From Sorangium cellulosum (lineage in GTDB: Bacteria; Myxococcota_A; Polyangia; Polyangiales; Polyangiaceae): DNA of 64,000 nt. Shown piece by piece: positions 8,241 through 16,560 of this stretch. The DNA lies in NCBI RefSeq assembly GCF_004135735.1, contig NZ_CP012670.1, positions 6,216,501 to 6,280,500 on the forward strand, written 5' to 3'. The position numbers and the translations under genes were made by a program. Numbering within the stretch: the stretch's first letter is position 1; each line of letters opens with the position of its first letter. The notes below the pieces were generated by a model, which saw only the letters and a list, made by a program, of their open reading frames with translations, was not told the DNA's origin and ran no database searches.

Positions 8241-9593
8241 ATGAGCAGGATCTTCCGTTCCCTCCCCCCGGCTGGCACCCACCTGGGCATCGCGTTCTCG
8301 GGCGGGCTCGACACGCGCTGCGCGGTGGCGTGGCTGGCGCGCAACGGGCTCAAGGTACATGCGTATACCGCCGATCTGGCGCAGCCGGACGAGGCGTCCC
8401 CCGGCGACATCCCGCCGATCGCCCTGCAGCACGGCGCGGTCTCCGCCAGGCTGGTCGACTGCCGCGAGGCGCTCGTCCGCGAGGGCATCCTCGCCATCCA
8501 GTGCGGCGCCTTCCACCTCTCGACGGGCGGCAAGAAGTACTTCAACACCACGCCCCTCGGCCGCGCGGTGACGACGACCGCCATCGTGCGCGCCATGCGG
8601 GACGACGACGTCCACGTCTTCGGCGACGGCAGCACGCACAAGGGCAACGACATCCAGCGATTCTATCGCTACGGCATCCTGGTCGATCCCTCGCTCCAGA
8701 TCTACAAGCCCTGGCTCGACCCGAAGTTCGTCGGCGAGCTCGGCGGACGCAAGGAGATGAGCGAGTACCTCGAGCGCCACGGGCTGCCCTACCGCATGGG
8801 GACGGAGAAGGCCTATAGCACCGACGCCAACGTGCTCGGCGCGACCCACGAGGCGAAGGATCTCGAGCGCCTCGACACCGGGATCAAGATCGTCCAGCCG
8901 ATCATGGGCGTCGCCTCCTTCCGGCCGGAGGTCGCCATCGCGACCGAGACCGTGACCGTCGGGTTCGAGCGCGGCGTCCCGGTGACGATCGACGGCAAGC
9001 GGTTCGGCTCGCTGTTCGAGCTGTTCGTCGAGTGCAACCGCATCGGCGGGCGCCACGGCCTCGGCATGAGCGACCAGATCGAGAATCGCGTGATCGACGC
9101 GAAGAGCCGCGGCGTCTACGAGGCGCCCGGCATGGCCCTCCTCCACGCCGTGTACGAGCGGCTCCTGTCCGCCATCCACAACGAGAACACGCTGGAGGTC
9201 TACTTCACCCAGGGCCGGCGCCTCGGGCGGCTGCTCTACGAGGGCAAGTGGTACGACCCCGAGGCCATGATGCTGAAGGACGCGCTCTCGCGCTGGATCG
9301 CGCCCGGCGTGACCGGTGAGGTGACGCTCGAGCTGCGCCGCGGCGACGATTACAGCATCCTCGACACGCGCGCCGACTACATGGCCTATGCGCCGGACAA
9401 GCTCTCGATGGAAAAGGTCGAGGAGGCGTACTTCACCCCCGAGGACCGCATCGGCGCGCTCGAGCTCCAGAACCTCTCGGTGACGGACAACCGGCAGTTC
9501 TTGATTCACCTCATCGAGAGCACCCGCGCCCTCGGCCCCGGCGGCGCCCCCGCCATCGGCGAGCTGCTCGGCGGCGACAAGCCGAAGGAGTGA
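8241..9593 (+). CDS. argG: Argininosuccinate synthase, long (E. coli-type) form
   Basis: ATP-dependent ligase joining citrulline and aspartate to argininosuccinate, the penultimate step of arginine synthesis, in the cytoplasm. The 450 residues match the long E. coli-type enzyme nearly end to end. Visible are the ATP-pyrophosphatase P-loop SGGLDT (about 20-25), YTADLAQPDE, IQCGAFH, the GDGSTHKGNDIQRFYRYG block, EKAYSTDANVLGATHEAKD, NRIGGRHGLGMSDQIENR and EAPGMALLHAVYERL. The residue after the P-loop is Arg where E. coli has Ser. ATG 8241 matches the family N-terminus. The gene is monocistronic: other arg genes are absent, and a strong hairpin follows 28 bases after the stop. Confidence 0.96.
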   Translation: MSRIFRSLPPAGTHLGIAFSGGLDTRCAVAWLARNGLKVHAYTADLAQPDEASPGDIPPIALQHGAVSARLVDCREALVREGILAIQCGAFHLSTGGKKYFNTTPLGRAVTTTAIVRAMRDDDVHVFGDGSTHKGNDIQRFYRYGILVDPSLQIYKPWLDPKFVGELGGRKEMSEYLERHGLPYRMGTEKAYSTDANVLGATHEAKDLERLDTGIKIVQPIMGVASFRPEVAIATETVTVGFERGVPVTIDGKRFGSLFELFVECNRIGGRHGLGMSDQIENRVIDAKSRGVYEAPGMALLHAVYERLLSAIHNENTLEVYFTQGRRLGRLLYEGKWYDPEAMMLKDALSRWIAPGVTGEVTLELRRGDDYSILDTRADYMAYAPDKLSMEKVEEAYFTPEDRIGALELQNLSVTDNRQFLIHLIESTRALGPGGAPAIGELLGGDKPKE

Positions 9594-9620
9594 CGGCGCG
9601 CCCCGAGCCGCCGCGCGGCC

Positions 9621-9653
9621 CAGCAGCCCGGCTCATCGACGAGCGGGCTGCTG
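9621..9653 (+). terminator. GC-rich hairpin after argG
   Basis: CAGCAGCCCGGCTC (9621-9634) pairs with GAGCGGGCTGCTG (9641-9653) with a single bulged base and a six-base loop ATCGAC. It sits 28 bases beyond the argG stop and before the next ribosome site. No T-run follows. Its stability makes it a plausible transcript end. Confidence 0.55.
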
Positions 9654-9758
9654 CGCGCCGCGGCCTCCTGCGCCGGCGAGGTTGCGCCCGGCCCGCGCCT
9701 GGGTCACCAAGAACGAGCGAACCCCGGCCCCGAGCGGCGCCGGGCCAGGGAGGTGATC

Positions 9759-10121
9759 ATGTTCAAGGGTTTCATCATCCAGGCAATCGCCGCGGGCGTC
9801 GCGGTCCTCGTCGGGGCGAAGCTCATGCCCAGCGTGCGGATCCGCAAGACCGGGACGGCGATCGGCGTCGCCGCCGTGTTCGCGCTCCTCAACTTCTTCC
9901 TTGGATGGCTCGTGAAGTTCCTGGTCGCCGTGGCGCTCCTGCCCGCCGCGATCCTCACGCTCGGCCTGGCGTATCTCTTCCTGGGGCTCCTCGTGAATAC
10001 GGTCCTGCTCTACGCGACGGACAAGCTCATTGACGATTTCGAGATCAGGGGCATCGGACCGCTCGTCGGCACCGCGGCCCTCATCTCGTTCGCTGGATGG
10101 TTGCTGCCGCGCCTCTTCTGA
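9759..10121 (+). CDS. Small membrane protein of the four-helix phage-holin family IV (PF04020-like)
   Basis: This predicted integral inner-membrane protein has about 120 residues and four hydrophobic helices (about 1-20, 30-60, 62-85, 95-118). Family members are named for resemblance to a mycobacteriophage holin but occur widely as chromosomal housekeeping genes of unknown function. The pattern GAKLMPSVRI, ALLNFFLGWLVK, LTLGLAYLFLGLLVNTVLLY and IDDFEI fits that family. The ATG at 9759 lies behind GGGAGGTGATC, an excellent ribosome site; a GTG at 9753 overlaps that site and is rejected. There are no phage genes near it. Function is unknown. Confidence 0.75.
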   Translation: MFKGFIIQAIAAGVAVLVGAKLMPSVRIRKTGTAIGVAAVFALLNFFLGWLVKFLVAVALLPAAILTLGLAYLFLGLLVNTVLLYATDKLIDDFEIRGIGPLVGTAALISFAGWLLPRLF

Positions 10122-10191
10122 GCCCGCCAGTCGACGCGGACCGTCGCGGCGGCATACCGGCGAGGTCGCCGGCATGCCGCTCGCCTGGGTC

Positions 10192-11175
10192 TCACCAGCG
10201 CTGGTGGACCGCCGCCCGGAGCCGCCGGTCGTAGATCGCGCGGATCTTCGCCATGGTCTCCGGCGGCAGGGCGGGCAGATCCGCGGCGCCGACGTTCTCT
10301 TCCACCTGAGCGGGCCGCTTCGCGCCGGGGATGACGCACGTCACCGCGTCCTCCATGAGGATCCAGCGCATCGTCCACGCGGCCATGCTCACGCCAGCGG
10401 GCACGAGCGGGCGGAGCTCGTCGACGATCTCGAGGCCCAGCCCGTAGTCGACGCCCGAGAACGTCTCGCCCCTGTCGAACGCGGCGCCCTCGCGGTTGAA
10501 GCTCCGGTGATCGTCGGCGGCGAACCGGGTCGAGGCGCTCATCTTCCCGGTGAGCAGCCCGGACGAGAGCGGGAGCCGCGTCAAGATCCCGACCTGCCGG
10601 CGCTTCGCCTCGGGGAAGAAGAGCTCGGCCGGGCGCTGCCGGAGCACGTTGTAGATGATCTGCACCGACTGCACGCCGGGGTACTCGATGGCCTTGAGCG
10701 CCTCTTCCACCCGCTCGACGCTGACGCCATAAAACCGGATCTTGCCCGCCTTCACGAGCCGATCGAGGGCGTCGAACACGTCGGGCCGGTAGTAGACGTC
10801 CGTCGGCGGGCAGTGCAGCTGGAGGAGGTCGAGCGCCTCCGTCTCGAGGTTCTTCAGGCTGCGCTCGACGAAGGCCGTGAGGTTCTCCTCGTTGTAGCTG
10901 GCCGCGGTGTGGGGGTTGAGCCGCCTGCCCGCCTTCGTCGCGATGATGAGCGGCTCGCGCCGCTCCCGCCGGAGGCGCGCGAGCAGCCGCTCGCTCCGGC
11001 CGTCGCCGTACACGTCCGCGGTGTCGAAGAAGTTCACGCCGCGATCGACGGCGCGGTGCAGCGCGGCGAGCGACTCCTGATCGTCGACGTCGCCCCACGT
11101 TCCCCCGATGGCCCAGGCCCCGAAGCTGACGGTGGAGACGCGGAGGCCCGTTCTTCCAAGAGGTCGGTAATCCAT
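10192..11175 (-). CDS. Aldo/keto reductase
   Basis: Predicted NADPH-dependent (beta/alpha)8 oxidoreductase, 327 residues, reducing an unknown carbonyl substrate in the cytoplasm. The family catalytic tetrad is complete: Asp51 and Tyr56 in FFDTADVYG, Lys81 in IIATKAG and His121 in LLQLH. The NADPH-binding C-terminal block CVIPGAKRPAQVEENV is also present. The start ATG 11175 opens directly into MDYRPLGRTGLRVS, the usual family N-terminus. A 134-bp palindromic repeat element separates it from the upstream MutS-like gene on the same strand, so it probably has its own promoter near 11180-11245. Substrate cannot be inferred from context. Confidence 0.88.
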   Translation of the reverse strand: MDYRPLGRTGLRVSTVSFGAWAIGGTWGDVDDQESLAALHRAVDRGVNFFDTADVYGDGRSERLLARLRRERREPLIIATKAGRRLNPHTAASYNEENLTAFVERSLKNLETEALDLLQLHCPPTDVYYRPDVFDALDRLVKAGKIRFYGVSVERVEEALKAIEYPGVQSVQIIYNVLRQRPAELFFPEAKRRQVGILTRLPLSSGLLTGKMSASTRFAADDHRSFNREGAAFDRGETFSGVDYGLGLEIVDELRPLVPAGVSMAAWTMRWILMEDAVTCVIPGAKRPAQVEENVGAADLPALPPETMAKIRAIYDRRLRAAVHQRW

Positions 11176-11246
11176 GGCGGCGCATCCAACCAGACTTTTC
11201 CGTCCAGAGCGAGGCCGCCCAGATCTTCCCGGCCAGAGCGAGGCCG

Positions 11247-11380
11247 CCGCGCCCGCAGGAGGAGGGGGGCTCGGGGGGCTCACCGGAGGGGCTGGAGTGG
11301 AGGCGAGCCACGAAAGGGGCTCGCCGGAACGCAAGCCCCGGAGGTGAGCCCCCCGAGCCCCCCTCCTCCTGCGGGCGCGG
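11247..11380. repeat. Dispersed palindromic element, copy A (full length)
   Basis: The outer arms are a perfect 38-bp inverted repeat (11247-11284 and 11343-11380, beginning CCGCGCCCGCAGGAGGAG). Inside lies a nested hairpin with GGGGCT/AGCCCC and GGCGAGCC/GGCTCGCC stems. The central 82 bases (GGGGGGCTCACC... to ...GGTGAGCCCCCC) differ at only three positions from copy B near 30.6 kb. Outside the core the arms of A and B are unrelated, yet each is self-complementary. It ends one base before the stop codon of the MutS-like gene, where a terminator would sit. No transposase is present. Confidence 0.9.
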
Positions 11381-11381
11381 C

Positions 11382-13202
11382 TCAGTCGGGATCCACCGCG
11401 CGGCGGCGGTGCGCCCGCTTGCTGCGCTCGACGAGCGCGACGAGCTCCTCGCGCGTGACCCCGAGCCGCGCCGCGGTCCGCTGGGCGAGCGAGCTCCGGG
11501 CGACCCCGGGCACGAACTGGTAGGTCGGCCACTGCTGCGCGTCGAGCTCGACCTGCAGGAACGCGAGCCGCTCCACCGGCCGATCTCGCTCGAGGCGCGC
11601 CGCGAGCTCCAGGAAATGCGTCGTGATGAAGGCCTGGGGGCGGAGCTCCGCGAGGAGCGAGATCACGAGCTGGAAGATCTCCTCCCCTTCGGACGGGTTC
11701 GTGCCGGAGCAGAGCTCGTCGAGCACCACCATGTCGCCGACCTGCATCGCCTCGAACAGCGCGCGGATGCGCATGAGCTCCGTGCCGAGGCGGCCCTCGC
11801 TCTGATCGGCCTGCGCCTGCTCGATCAGCGACACGAAGAGCCCGTGACACGGGGACAGGCGGGCCTCCGCCGCCGGCACGAAGAAGCCTGCCTGCCCCAG
11901 CATCTGGGCGAGCGTGAGCGCCTCGAGCAGGCGCGTCTTCCCCCCCGAGTTGGGCCCGGTCACGATGACGGTCGCGTCGTGACGATCGGCCGTGATGTCG
12001 CACGGGACGATGGCCGCCGGGCTCGCGAGCAGGAGCGGGTTGAACAGCGCCCTGAGCTCGCGCCCGGGGCGCCCGTCGCGCGGGCCGCTTGGCCTGGCGA
12101 GCTCGGGGCCGCTTGGCCAAACGAGCTCGGGGCCGCGTGGCCAGACGAGATCGGGCAGGCAGACGGAGAGCCCCGCCGCGCGCGCGCGGTCGCGCAGCGC
12201 GAGGCCGGCGAGGTAGAACTCGAGGTCGCCGAGCAGCTGGACGAGCGCGACGAGCTCGTCCTCGAGGCCCTCGAGCACGCCGTTGACGTGGCGGGCGAGG
12301 AGCTCGTCCTCGCTGAACCGGTATCCCCTCCACAGCATCACGAGCCGCGTGACGACGCGCCCGAGCGGCGACCGGTAGAAGCGGTTCCCGTCGTTCTCGC
12401 GGATCGACAGGGCGCGGAGATCGCGGACGTGGCCGTCGGAGCCGACGCGGATCCGGAGATCCAGCGTCGCGAGCTCCTCGTCGTACGCGAGCAGGTCCGC
12501 GAGGCGGCGGTACGCCTCGGACCCGCGCACGGCCGCGCCGAACGCGGAGAGCCGCGAGAGGCCCGACCGAGCCCCCGCGAACCCGCCGGCGAGCGCGTCG
12601 AACGCCCCCTTCGCGGCGACGAGGATGTCCAGCCGCCGCCGGCTGCCCTCCCGCCGGGAGATGGAGACCGTCTCGAGCTGGTCCATCCACCCGCGGATCG
12701 CCGCGTAGGCGCGCGCGAGGTCGCGGCGCAGCGCCTCGGAGCCGACGAGCTCCCGGAAGATGTCGCGCCGGAGCTCCACGGTGTCGCGATCGCTCGGCGG
12801 CTGCGAGAGGGCGCGGCCGAGCAGCGCCGGGCTCGGGGTGTGGATGCGCCCGTCGATCGTGAAGCGCATGCAGCCCGCGATGAGCTCCGGCAAGAAGACG
12901 TGCTGCGCGAAGCGCGAAGGGTCCCAGCTCGACGCGGGCAGCGACGCCGACTCGATGTGCCGGTCGAAGGCTCCCGCGGGCGCGCCGCTCGCGAACGCGA
13001 ACGCCAGCGACTCCTTGACCGCGCGCGCATCGACGCGGAGCCCGGGCCGGTGCGCCAGGAGATCGGGCGCGGCGCACAGCCCAGGGAGGACAGGATCCGG
13101 CGGCGCCGCGCTCACGCCCCCGAGACTACGACGGTCCTTTCCCGATCGCTCGTCCGGCGTCCAGGGTCGACGCCACGTGGCCGCCAGGGAGGGGCTTTCC
13201 AT
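11382..13202 (-). CDS. MutS-family ATPase (MutS2-like, no Smr domain)
   Basis: The C-terminal 200 residues are a MutS domain V ATPase: Walker A GPNSGGKT near residue 415, the Q-loop region AEARLSPCHGLFVSL, Walker B VVLDELCSGTNPSEGEE near 490, and the switch His in ITTHFLELA. The N-terminal 380 residues fit the helical core/clamp of MutS homologues. The mismatch-recognition domain I (Phe-x-Glu) and the C-terminal Smr nuclease of MutS2 are missing. It is therefore not canonical MutS1; role in recombination or structure-specific DNA binding is inferred only. About residues 350-372 are a 24-bp minisatellite (12086-12157) coding GPELVWPS-type repeats, inserted just ahead of the ATPase. ATG 13202 is used; GTG 13115 is an alternative start that removes a basic leader. 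Confidence 0.75.
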   Translation of the reverse strand: MESPSLAATWRRPWTPDERSGKDRRSLGGVSAAPPDPVLPGLCAAPDLLAHRPGLRVDARAVKESLAFAFASGAPAGAFDRHIESASLPASSWDPSRFAQHVFLPELIAGCMRFTIDGRIHTPSPALLGRALSQPPSDRDTVELRRDIFRELVGSEALRRDLARAYAAIRGWMDQLETVSISRREGSRRRLDILVAAKGAFDALAGGFAGARSGLSRLSAFGAAVRGSEAYRRLADLLAYDEELATLDLRIRVGSDGHVRDLRALSIRENDGNRFYRSPLGRVVTRLVMLWRGYRFSEDELLARHVNGVLEGLEDELVALVQLLGDLEFYLAGLALRDRARAAGLSVCLPDLVWPRGPELVWPSGPELARPSGPRDGRPGRELRALFNPLLLASPAAIVPCDITADRHDATVIVTGPNSGGKTRLLEALTLAQMLGQAGFFVPAAEARLSPCHGLFVSLIEQAQADQSEGRLGTELMRIRALFEAMQVGDMVVLDELCSGTNPSEGEEIFQLVISLLAELRPQAFITTHFLELAARLERDRPVERLAFLQVELDAQQWPTYQFVPGVARSSLAQRTAARLGVTREELVALVERSKRAHRRRAVDPD

Positions 13203-13334
13203 GGCCGTCCCGACACGCCCCCCGGGCGGTTGTTCCTGCGCTCCACGCTCCGGGCCGGGTGGCGGGGCGCGCCGTGAGGCGATTCCATCTCATGGCACGA
13301 CGTCTGCCTGGGTGTGCGGCCGGAGAAACGCACC

Positions 13335-14264
13335 ATGAGCTATCGCTGCACGATGAGCAGAATACGCTGGTTCTCCGGCCCAGCAGTCCTTGCGCTCGCG
13401 CTGGCCGGCACGGCTTGCAGGAGCGAGAGCGAGAGAGCGGAAGGAACCGTCCGCGAGCAGGGGGCCCGGACCGATGACAGGGGCGCAGCGCCCGAAGGGC
13501 AGGGCCCGCCCGCCGGCCAGCAGACGCGCGAGCAGGCCGAGCAGGTGCGCGAGAAGGCCAAGGAGCTCGCGCGGGAGGGGCAGGAGCTCGGCCAGCAGGC
13601 GCGCGAGCAGGCCGACCGGGTAGGTCAGCAGGCCGAGGAGCTCGCCGAGCGAGGGCGCCAGGTGGGCCGTGAGGCCGGCGAGCAGATGAACCGGGTCGGC
13701 GAGCAGACGGGCGCGCTCCAGGATCAGGGCGGCAGAGCGCGCGAGGCTCAGGGCGAGCGAGCGCGCGAGGCTCAAGGCGGCAGAGCGCGCGAGCAGGCCG
13801 CGCCGCCCGCGCCGAGGGACCAAGGCGCGCCGAGGGACCAAGGCGCGCAGCAGGACACGGGCGCGCAGCAGGACACGGGCGCGCAGCAGAGAGGCACGCG
13901 GGGCGAGCGGGACAAGGGGCAGCCAGGCGGCGCCGTGTCGAGCCAGCGCGAGGCCTGGACCAAGGCGGCCCAGGAGAACGACTACCAGGTCGGCTTCAAC
14001 CGCGACGGGGCCATCGTCGCGACCAAGGAGGCCCCGAAGGCGGGCCGGCGCCCGCCCGACGAGGCGCTCCGCAACGCGGTGAGCGGCAAGCTCGCGGACA
14101 GCGACAACGAGCGGGTGAAGAAGCTGAGCGTCACGGTGCGCGACGGGGTGGTCACGCTCCGGGGCAACGTCGCCGACATCAAGGAGGCGACCGAGGCGGT
14201 GAACGAGGCCATGGAGGCCGAAGGGGTCACCACGGTGATCTCGCAGGTCCGCACCGGGCAGTGA
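13335..14264 (+). CDS. Secreted coiled-coil protein with C-terminal BON domain
   Basis: Predicted envelope protein, 309 residues. The N-terminus has a hydrophobic signal ending LALAGTAC, a possible but non-ideal lipobox. Residues about 35-130 are rich in Gln/Glu/Arg/Ala with heptad-like REQAEQVREKAKELAREG, suggesting a long coiled coil. Residues about 130-195 are short direct repeats (RAREAQGG, APRDQG, AQQDTG). The last 75 residues form a BON domain (LRNAVSGKLADS, LSVTVRDGVVTLRGNVADI, AVNEAMEAEGVTTVISQV), which in OsmY-type proteins binds phospholipid or partner proteins. ATG 13335 follows GGAGA with eight-base spacing. It converges on the kinase gene. Confidence 0.75.
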   Translation: MSYRCTMSRIRWFSGPAVLALALAGTACRSESERAEGTVREQGARTDDRGAAPEGQGPPAGQQTREQAEQVREKAKELAREGQELGQQAREQADRVGQQAEELAERGRQVGREAGEQMNRVGEQTGALQDQGGRAREAQGERAREAQGGRAREQAAPPAPRDQGAPRDQGAQQDTGAQQDTGAQQRGTRGERDKGQPGGAVSSQREAWTKAAQENDYQVGFNRDGAIVATKEAPKAGRRPPDEALRNAVSGKLADSDNERVKKLSVTVRDGVVTLRGNVADIKEATEAVNEAMEAEGVTTVISQVRTGQ

Positions 14265-14291
14265 TCAGGAGCCCGACCTCCCCTCTGCACA

Positions 14292-14348
14292 GACAGGCGG
14301 CCTCCGGCGCAGGCAGGCGGCCTCCGGCGCAGGCAGGCGGCCTCCGGC
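14292..14348. repeat. 20-bp tandem repeat between convergent genes
   Basis: The unit AGGCGGCCTCCGGCGCAGGC recurs about three times between the BON gene and the kinase gene. A single related copy (GCCTCCGGCGCAGGCAG) occurs near 60.7 kb in another intergenic region, suggesting a short dispersed sequence. Confidence 0.75.
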
Positions 14349-14354
14349 CGGCGA

Positions 14355-16130
14355 TCAGGGTGTGGTCGGGCTGGCTACAGCCCGGCTGGGCTCGGCCGCG
14401 TAGTTCATGGGCCGGAGCTTGACGGAGCGCTCGACCGGCTCCGCCGCCGAGAGCGTCAGCATGAGCGTCTCGTCGAAGGAGCCGGACCGGGACACGACCA
14501 CCACCTGCGTGCCCACGGGCAGCTCGGTCGTGAGCGGGGTCGTACCGAGCGCCTTTCCCTTCCAGCTCACGGTCGCGTCCGGCGGGTCGCTCGCGATCGT
14601 CACGCTCACCCTGGGCGCCTCCTGCGGCGGTGCCTCGTCGCCCCGCTCGGGCGCTTTCCGGGGCGAGGCGGCGGCGATGACGATCGGGGCTGGCTCGGCC
14701 GCCGCGGGCGCGCGCTTGCTCACGAGGTGCATGCCGCCCCCCACCAGCACGACCAGCGCGACCACGCCCGACGCGCCGACCAGGTACCCGCGCTTCGACG
14801 TGGGCGCGGGCACCGTCGCCGCGCGCAGGCTCACGGAATCGCTCACGGGGGGCCTCGGCCTGCCGACGCCGGACCTACCAGCGCCGGTGTGGCTGGGCCG
14901 GCTCGGGCTGGGCAGGCTCGAGCTGGGCAGGCTCGGGCTGGACAGGCTCGAGCTGGGCAGGCCCGCATGGCTGGGCTGGCTGGGCTCGCCCACGTAGGGG
15001 AGCCCGTGCCCCGAGGCAGAGCCCGGCGTGGCCAGGGCGACGCCGTAGCCGCTCATCGTCACCGGACCGGACGACGGACCGGACGCCTCGTGCAGGCCCG
15101 AAGGGCCCGCGATCCGCTCGATCTGGGCCTTGATCTGCTGGCGGATGCTCGCCCTGCTCTCCGCGAAGAGCCCCCGCATGCAGGCGCCGAGGTGCTCGCC
15201 GCGCACGTCCTCGCCTGACCATTGCAGGTAGCTCTCGAGCACATCGCACATCTCCTGCGCCGTCGAGAAGCGCCTCGCCGGCTCGCGCTCGAGGGCCTTC
15301 GCGGCGATCTGGTCGAGCGCGATCGGGATCCCCGGGACGACGCTCGCGAGCCGCGGGATCTTCCCCAGCACGAGCTGGTGCATCACGCTGATCTGATCGC
15401 CCTCGAACAGCCGCCGCCCCGCGAGGAGCTCCCAGAGCACGATCCCCACGGCGAAGATGTCCGCCCGGCGATCCGCCGTCCTGCCCGCCGTGACCTGCTC
15501 GGGCGCCATGTAGGTCAGCTTACCCTTGAAGGTCCCGCTCTCCGTTTGGGAGGAGTTGACAGACGCCTTCGCGATCCCGAAATCGACGAGCTTCACCGCG
15601 CCGTCGTACGTGACGAAGATGTTGTGCGGCGAGACGTCGCGATGCACGATGCCGAGCGGCCGGCCATCGAAATCGCAGAGCTCGTGCGCGTAATGCAGCC
15701 CGCGCAGCACCTCGGCGATGATCCGGATCCAGGCGCCGCGGCTGAACCCTGCCATGCCGGGCGCCAGGTCGGCCGCCGCCTTCATCACGCGCTTCAGCGG
15801 CTGGCCTTCCAGGTACTCCATCACGATGAAGTAGCCGTCCTGATCGCCGCCGACCTCGTAGGTCTGGACGACGTTCGGGTGATTCATGCGGGCCGAGAGC
15901 TTGGCCTCATCCATGAACATGAGGACCTGGCGCTCTTCCTCGTCCGCGAAGCTGCGAAGCCGCTTCACGACGACCAGCTTGTTCACCGACGCGGGCCCGT
16001 GCGCCATCGCGAGAAAGACGTCCGCCATTCCGCCCCGGCCCAGCTTCGCGATGGGACGATATCGGCCGACCCCGAGCTGGGTCGGCGTGTCTCTCAGGCT
16101 CGACGGTCCGTAATCTCCGATCACACCCAC
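14355..16130 (-). CDS. Membrane Ser/Thr protein kinase with extracytoplasmic PEGA domain
   Basis: Predicted Hanks-type receptor kinase, 591 residues. The kinase domain (about 24-290) has the glycine loop LGRGGMADVF, Lys56 in VVVKRL, HRDVSPHN with catalytic Asp165, DFG at 183-185 and APE at 209-211, so it should be active. Ser replaces the usual Lys after HRD-x, as in many myxobacterial kinases. A Ser/Pro/Leu linker encoded by 15-bp repeats (14890-14970) leads to one membrane span (about 448-470), then a PEGA domain (TIASDPPDATVSWKGKALGTTPL). PEGA domains are thought to bind envelope polymer. The start is uncertain: GTG 16130 gives the longest frame and abuts GAGG. An AT-rich promoter-like segment lies at 16140-16168. 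Confidence 0.9.
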   Translation of the reverse strand: MGVIGDYGPSSLRDTPTQLGVGRYRPIAKLGRGGMADVFLAMAHGPASVNKLVVVKRLRSFADEEERQVLMFMDEAKLSARMNHPNVVQTYEVGGDQDGYFIVMEYLEGQPLKRVMKAAADLAPGMAGFSRGAWIRIIAEVLRGLHYAHELCDFDGRPLGIVHRDVSPHNIFVTYDGAVKLVDFGIAKASVNSSQTESGTFKGKLTYMAPEQVTAGRTADRRADIFAVGIVLWELLAGRRLFEGDQISVMHQLVLGKIPRLASVVPGIPIALDQIAAKALEREPARRFSTAQEMCDVLESYLQWSGEDVRGEHLGACMRGLFAESRASIRQQIKAQIERIAGPSGLHEASGPSSGPVTMSGYGVALATPGSASGHGLPYVGEPSQPSHAGLPSSSLSSPSLPSSSLPSPSRPSHTGAGRSGVGRPRPPVSDSVSLRAATVPAPTSKRGYLVGASGVVALVVLVGGGMHLVSKRAPAAAEPAPIVIAAASPRKAPERGDEAPPQEAPRVSVTIASDPPDATVSWKGKALGTTPLTTELPVGTQVVVVSRSGSFDETLMLTLSAAEPVERSVKLRPMNYAAEPSRAVASPTTP

Positions 16131-16560
16131 CTCAGTTCAGTATGAAAAATTCATTAATTAGAGGTCTATGTCAATGCGAAGAGTTTGCGTTCCGGTCATC
16201 AGGCCGACATGCTTCATGCGCTGACGACGTGCGCTGATGACGGGAAACCCCGGCGGCCGTGCGCTCGAGAGGGAAATGCGACGACACCCGTGCACATCGG
16301 CCACGCGGCGGTCGCCGCGGCCGGGCCGCGACGACGCCGGGCCGGAGCAGGCGCCCGAGGTGGGGCAGCGCGGAGCGCCAGTCCCAGGTTGGCGAGGCAG
16401 AAGCGCAGCGGGACGAGCCCGAAGCTCGACGCCGGCGCGAGGTGGATGAACCGCTCGGCCTCCGCGGCGAGCCCCTCCTGTGGCTCGCCTGCACGAAGGC
16501 CCCTCCGGCGAGCCCCCAGGGGGCCCGGCCCCCCGACCCCGGAGACCGCCGCTCAGCGCG
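16131..16560. other. Intergenic region with an AT-rich promoter-like segment
   Basis: Between the kinase start and the FabH-like gene stop, both on the minus strand. Bases 16140-16190 (ATGAAAAATTCATTAATTAG and following) are by far the most AT-rich stretch of the neighbourhood and probably carry the kinase promoter. The rest is GC-rich with no coding signal, apart from a truncated repeat copy at 16466-16517. Confidence 0.5.
16466..16517. repeat. Dispersed palindromic element, copy C (truncated, inverted)
   Basis: GGCGAGCCCCTCCTGTGGCT and the following bases up to AGCCCCC align with the reverse complement of the second half of copies A and B, including GTGGCTCGCC and GCCCCTCCGG(C/T)GAGCCCCC. 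The other half is absent. It lies 44 bases beyond the stop codon of the FabH-like gene, again at a gene 3' end. Confidence 0.7.

Noticed and set aside
9759..10121. Holin-family gene taken as a sign of a prophage
   Set aside because: No integrase, lysin, capsid or attachment site lies nearby, and this family is common in bacterial chromosomes.
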